The notes under the pieces: model-generated
What the model was told of the DNA's origin: nothing
What the model saw: the letters and a program-made list of their open reading frames with translations, nothing else
Databases searched by the model: none
Assembly: GCF_014650595.1 (NCBI RefSeq)
Contig: NZ_BMVG01000061.1
Coordinates: 1-34,901, forward strand
Length of the DNA stretch: 34,901 nt
From: Streptomyces alanosinicus
Lineage (GTDB): Bacteria > Actinomycetota > Actinomycetes > Streptomycetales > Streptomycetaceae
Reading direction: 5' to 3'
Translations under genes and position numbers: made by a program
In this document: positions 31,737 through 34,901 of the stretch, one piece after another
Position numbering within the stretch: position 1 is the stretch's first letter
Layout: the number at the start of each line of letters is the position of its first letter

Positions 31737-31952
31737 TTGATCGACTTCATTCACGCCCACAGCACCCGCCTGTACGCGATCGCAGCCGCAGCATTGTCGC
31801 TGATCGCTTACTACATTCAGGACCTACCTATCGGCCTGATCCTCGCCCTGGTCGCCTCGATCCTCGGCGCTGGCGAAGCCGTCCAGCGCGTAGAAGACCG
31901 CAAAACCGCCAAGGCTCTTCAGCAGGAACCGCCTCTGCCGACGCGATTCTGA
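31737..31952 (+). CDS. Small membrane protein, holin-like
   Basis: The 71-residue protein follows the endolysin gene after 5 bp. It has two hydrophobic segments, LYAIAAAALSLIAYYI and PIGLILALVASILGAG, separated by a short polar turn, and a charged C-terminal tail (VQRVEDRKTAKALQQEPPLP). Size, topology and position fit a holin that permeabilises the membrane to release the endolysin. Sequence-level families of holins are too variable to confirm this. The start is a TTG. Confidence 0.62.
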   Translation: MIDFIHAHSTRLYAIAAAALSLIAYYIQDLPIGLILALVASILGAGEAVQRVEDRKTAKALQQEPPLPTRF

Positions 31953-31984
31953 ACCGAGACTCTTGGGTAGCCTGTGTAGCCCCC

Positions 31985-32030
31985 GGCCTCCTTCCGACAG
32001 TGACGTGATCGACACCGTCAGGAGGAGGCC
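31985..32030. terminator. Stem-loop between the convergent lysis and helicase genes
   Basis: GGCCTCCT (31985-31992) and AGGAGGCC (32023-32030) are perfectly complementary. Inside, TGACG (32001-32005) pairs with CGTCA (32016-32020). It lies between genes transcribed toward each other, a natural place for a two-way terminator. There is no T run, and the loop is long. Confidence 0.4.
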
Positions 32031-32152
32031 ATACCGTGCGCCCTGTAGTTCCCCTCGTCGGTCTGGAAGCCGGAAGCGACTAGGGGTGCTCGTAAGTCCC
32101 CCTTGGTCTAGTGCTCAACCGAGTGGGGAGCTTCAAAGGGCTCCCGGGCGAG

Positions 32153-34651
32153 TCATGTACTGCGGGGCTTGACGCTGAACCGTTCGGCGATCCCCTGGGC
32201 GAGGATGCCGTGCGCGCGGAACTGCGTCTCGACGCCAGCAGGGTCGGCCCAGGCGTCGGCGTCCGCGAGCGCGATCACGGCCTTGCGCAGAGCCTGGCCG
32301 AGGCTACTCATGGTCTCCTCGGTGATGATGCGGGTTCCGGCTGGCGCGACCGCGTTGTGCTCCAGGGTGTTGGACCGGTGCAGGAGGACCGGAGTGGCAC
32401 TGCAACTCGCGTCGTAGGTCTCCTGAAACCAGTTCATCGAGTGGGCCAGCTGCTCGACGACGCTGCGCCAAATCTTGTCCGTGGTCGCGCCGGACTTGGC
32501 CTCCAGTACCAAGTAGCGGAGGTTCCCGGTCGCCCACAGGACGTCGGGCCCATTGCCGGTGGACCGGTCGGGGCGCTGAGCCCCGAAACCGAGATGCAGG
32601 CCGAGGCGTTCCAGGGCCACTTCGAACGCCGGCACCCGGTTCGGGTCGTAGACAAGGTCCGCCAAGAGGGCGTCGACGCCGAGGAGGAGGCTGTTGCGGT
32701 CGCGGTAGGTGCGCTTCAGGTACTTGGCAGCTTGAACTGTCTGCGGGTCGCTGGCAGTGAGCCGAGTGGCCCTGACCCCATCGATCGGGCGCAGCAGCGA
32801 CGGGTTGTTGGCCAGTGCCTTGACCAGGGTCTGCTGCGCCTTGGCGGCGTTGGTGAAGTGCTGGTAGGCGGCGAGCTGCTCCTGGAGGTAGCCGCGCTCG
32901 GCCGGGTCGGTTGCCTCGGCGACGGCCTTGCCCATGTGGTCGGCCGCCTCCGCGAACTGCCGCAGGGCGGCCTGCGCGAACGCGGCACGGCTGTGCGCTG
33001 CAGCGGGAGAGAGAGCGACGGCAGTGTAGGTGGCCTGGGTCAGGTTGGCGCGCGCGGTCGCGATCCAGTTCTGGTCGCGGTCCAGAACCTGGCCGACGAC
33101 GCCTTCGATCTTCTCCAGTGGGTCGCCGTCCTGCCGAGCGAGGGCCTGGGCGACCTTCCGGGACAGGTCGATCTGGGCGCGGGTGGCGGGCCCGAAACGG
33201 GCCCGATACTGCGGGGAGGCGATCAGCTGGGACAGACGGGCGCCCAGAAGCAACACCACGCAGTGGTCGTTGACGGAGCGGACCCCGCGGCCCATGCCCT
33301 GTTCCAGGCGCTGCAGCTGGCGGTTGACCATGCCCTCGGAGTCGCCGAGCACGATCTGCTCGCGGCGAGTGAGCCCACCGTATGCCTCTGGCAGGCCATC
33401 TAGGACCAGCACTTCGCAGGCAGTACGGGGCAGGTCAATGCCGTCGTACTTGTTCACAAGGACCACCAGGCCAACATGGCCGTCGCGAAGGCGGCGGACC
33501 GCTGCGCCGATGCCCTTGGAGTCGGACTCAGTGAGGACGGCGTGGTCCTTCCAGGTTAGGGCCTGGCGGTGGGAAGGCACGAGGACAACGACGTTGATCC
33601 GCTCGGCGAGACGGACTGCTATCTCCCGCACGGCGTCGTCGGTGACGGCCGGGCTGATGTCGCGAGGAGCCAAGATGAGCCGGTCGCCGAGGTAGCCGGC
33701 GCTGGCCGGGGTGATCGGGTCGGCGATCGAGGCTGGGTCGGCGGCGAAGTCGGTGACCAGCACGCCGTCGTCGGCCAGGGTCGCGGTCAGGTGCACGCGC
33801 CGGCGAGCGCGGGTGAAGCTGGCGATCTTCCCGATCGGTGGGTGCGGCGGCTGGATCTCCAGCCTGTCGTGCGTGAACACGGCCCGGCACACCGGGAGGA
33901 CGTCCCGCACGAGCGGCCACGACCACTGCAGTCGCTCGTCGTCGCGCAGGCCCTGCAGGATCTCGGTGACGTCCGCCTCGCGGTTGCTCCAGGCCCAGAA
34001 CGGCACCTGGAGCACAGCCGATGGGACCTCGGTTGTCAGGTCCAGGTAGCCGCTGGGCGACTGCAGGCGCAGGTCCGGCCCGAACAGGGTGAGCAGCCGG
34101 TCGAACGTCTCGGGGTGGTCCTGCTTGGACACCGTCATCGTGAACTTCTCGCGTACCGTCGCGAGCGCCGCATGGGCGTCGTCGACCACGATCGTGCCGA
34201 CGTCGACGATTGGCCGGCTGCCGTCGCCGAGCAAGCCGAAGACGCTCTTGCCGTTGACGAAGCGGTGCAGGCTCAGCACGCAGATTGCTTCGCCGCTGGT
34301 GAAGCGGTGGGAGCGTGGGTCATCGGTGACCTCCAGGCCGAGGTCGTGTGCCTGCTCGGCGGCCTGCTCAGCCAGATAGGGGTCCGGTGCCAAGTAGAGG
34401 GCTGGTCCCTTGCCGTCGTTGAGGCTGGACTGGCAGATCAGCAGGCCCACCAGTGTCTTACCGCCGCCGGTGTTCAGCTTGACGACCAGGTCCTGTTCGT
34501 TGCGGCGCTCGAACCAGGTTTGGAGGACCTGCCCCTGGGGGTCGCGCAGGAACTCGTAGCGTTCTGCTCGCGGGAGGGAGTCGAACAGCACCCGCGGGTC
34601 CACGGGAGCCGGAGTCGCACCGGAGTTGAAAGCCGAGAAGTCGATGACCAC
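32153..34651 (-). CDS. DEAD/DEAH-type SF2 helicase with C-terminal PD-(D/E)XK nuclease-like domain
   Basis: The 832-residue protein has a superfamily 2 helicase motor and a nuclease-like tail. Helicase motifs are Walker A NTGGGKT (60-66), DDAH (157-160), TAT (289-291), a motif V-like NKYDGIDLP (about 400) and QGMGRGVRS (451-459). A helical region follows (about 490-650). The C-terminal part has GPDVLWA (701-707) and YLVLEAKSGA (713-722), which fits the Asp and Glu-x-Lys of a PD-(D/E)XK fold. GTG 34651 is chosen because CAGGAG lies six bases upstream. The frame extends to ATG 34675. Helicase-nuclease fusions near integration sites are often defence genes. Here that is inference, since no partner gene is visible. 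Confidence 0.8.
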   Translation of the reverse strand: MVIDFSAFNSGATPAPVDPRVLFDSLPRAERYEFLRDPQGQVLQTWFERRNEQDLVVKLNTGGGKTLVGLLICQSSLNDGKGPALYLAPDPYLAEQAAEQAHDLGLEVTDDPRSHRFTSGEAICVLSLHRFVNGKSVFGLLGDGSRPIVDVGTIVVDDAHAALATVREKFTMTVSKQDHPETFDRLLTLFGPDLRLQSPSGYLDLTTEVPSAVLQVPFWAWSNREADVTEILQGLRDDERLQWSWPLVRDVLPVCRAVFTHDRLEIQPPHPPIGKIASFTRARRRVHLTATLADDGVLVTDFAADPASIADPITPASAGYLGDRLILAPRDISPAVTDDAVREIAVRLAERINVVVLVPSHRQALTWKDHAVLTESDSKGIGAAVRRLRDGHVGLVVLVNKYDGIDLPRTACEVLVLDGLPEAYGGLTRREQIVLGDSEGMVNRQLQRLEQGMGRGVRSVNDHCVVLLLGARLSQLIASPQYRARFGPATRAQIDLSRKVAQALARQDGDPLEKIEGVVGQVLDRDQNWIATARANLTQATYTAVALSPAAAHSRAAFAQAALRQFAEAADHMGKAVAEATDPAERGYLQEQLAAYQHFTNAAKAQQTLVKALANNPSLLRPIDGVRATRLTASDPQTVQAAKYLKRTYRDRNSLLLGVDALLADLVYDPNRVPAFEVALERLGLHLGFGAQRPDRSTGNGPDVLWATGNLRYLVLEAKSGATTDKIWRSVVEQLAHSMNWFQETYDASCSATPVLLHRSNTLEHNAVAPAGTRIITEETMSSLGQALRKAVIALADADAWADPAGVETQFRAHGILAQGIAERFSVKPRST

Positions 34652-34794
34652 GTGGATCTCCTGCAAAGTCCGCATCCCTGTGTGGCGCCTGCGGAGCCAC
34701 GGTCGATCAGATTAGCCGACCGGATTGCCGGACTTGCGGGAATTCTGCACAAACGGGTCACCTGCACCCGGTGGGTGGCGCAGTTGCGCAAAGC

Positions 34795-34828
34795 AGTTGG
34801 GGGCCCGATAGCTGTCGGGCCCCCAACT
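34795..34828 (-). terminator. Strong hairpin terminator downstream of the tRNA 3' end
   Basis: Perfect 14-bp arms (AGTTGGGGGCCCGA and its complement, 34795-34808 and 34815-34828) enclose a 6-base loop. The hairpin lies directly after the tRNA 3' end on the minus strand, the usual place for a tRNA gene terminator. This supports the view that the DNA to its left is the native downstream flank of the tRNA gene. Confidence 0.85.
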
Positions 34829-34832
34829 CTCG

Positions 34833-34857
34833 TAGCGGGAGCAGGATTTGAACCTGC
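34833..34857 (-). other. tRNA 3'-end fragment, probable attachment-site remnant
   Basis: On the minus strand the T-arm GCAGG-TTCAAAT-CCTGC (34857-34841) is followed by the acceptor strand TCCCGCT and discriminator A, ending at 34833. No CCA is encoded, as is usual in Streptomyces. The bases to its 5' side (34858-34901) form no anticodon stem, and the last three before the window edge do not match the expected acceptor strand. Only the 3' end of a tRNA gene is therefore present. Integrated elements leave exactly this trace. The amino acid cannot be assigned. The integrated element would continue to the right of the window. Confidence 0.65.
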
Positions 34858-34901
34858 GGTGTATTGACTGAACTAAAGCTCGCGTTTTCGCAGGTCAGAG
34901 G

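Noticed and set aside
33569..34867. Plus-strand frame of 432 codons across the helicase gene, ending in AGAGFEPAVY
   Set aside because: It is antisense to the helicase. The FEP ending is simply the translation of the antisense of a tRNA T-arm.
1..34901. CRISPR array
   Set aside because: I saw no regularly spaced direct repeats. The only tandem repetition is the protein-level repeat in the tape measure gene.
34833..34901. Complete tRNA gene at the window end
   Set aside because: No anticodon stem can be formed upstream of the T-arm, and the last bases do not match the expected acceptor strand.

Overview
The window is high-GC actinobacterial DNA, almost certainly from Streptomyces or a close relative. 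GTG and TTG starts are common, genes overlap at stop/start codons, and the families are typical of that group (DUF1876, Lsr2, GRDQ-motif small proteins beside NB-ARC ATPases, a secreted Asp-box propeller). It is an accessory region: an insertion sequence, decaying genes, a toxin locus, a phage tail and lysis cluster, a helicase-nuclease gene, and the edge of a further integrated element.

Left part (1-10,700). An IS630-family element (60-1878) has 40-bp inverted ends and carries a P-loop kinase gene as passenger, convergent with its transposase. Next come an unrecognised gene (1993-3006) and a decayed operon: a small GRDQ-motif protein with an in-frame TGA, then a twice-frameshifted, truncated NB-ARC (STAND) ATPase. 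Two more unrecognised genes follow, the second frameshifted at a C6 tract. After 0.87 kb without a recognisable gene comes a polymorphic-toxin locus: a multipass protein with PrsW-protease motifs fused to a C-terminal PD-(D/E)XK nuclease-like domain, followed by two candidate immunity genes. A DUF1876 gene on the minus strand closes this part.

Middle part (10,833-26,786). This is a long, intact, tightly packed operon for a siphovirus-type tail: connector proteins, tail terminator, tail tube, the two tail chaperones joined by a programmed -1 frameshift at GGGAAAA, a 1669-residue tape measure, distal tail and hub proteins, a fibre-like protein, and a terminal protein combining a carbohydrate-binding-like domain with an apparently complete glycoside hydrolase family 6 (cellulase-type) domain. 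One cargo gene (12,866-13,477) splits the connector and tube genes. No terminase, portal, capsid, protease, integrase or repressor gene is visible, so the cluster is either the tail end of a broken prophage or a headless tail particle.

Right part (26,989-34,901). On the minus strand lie an lsr2 gene with a leaderless-type promoter and a secreted beta-propeller protein. The plus strand then holds a helicase-associated-domain fragment, a membrane-anchored coiled-coil protein, a three-domain endolysin and a small holin-like membrane protein. A DEAD/DEAH helicase with a C-terminal PD-(D/E)XK domain, possibly antiphage, runs the other way. The window ends with a strong terminator and a tRNA 3' fragment, which reads as the attachment site of another integrated element continuing to the right.
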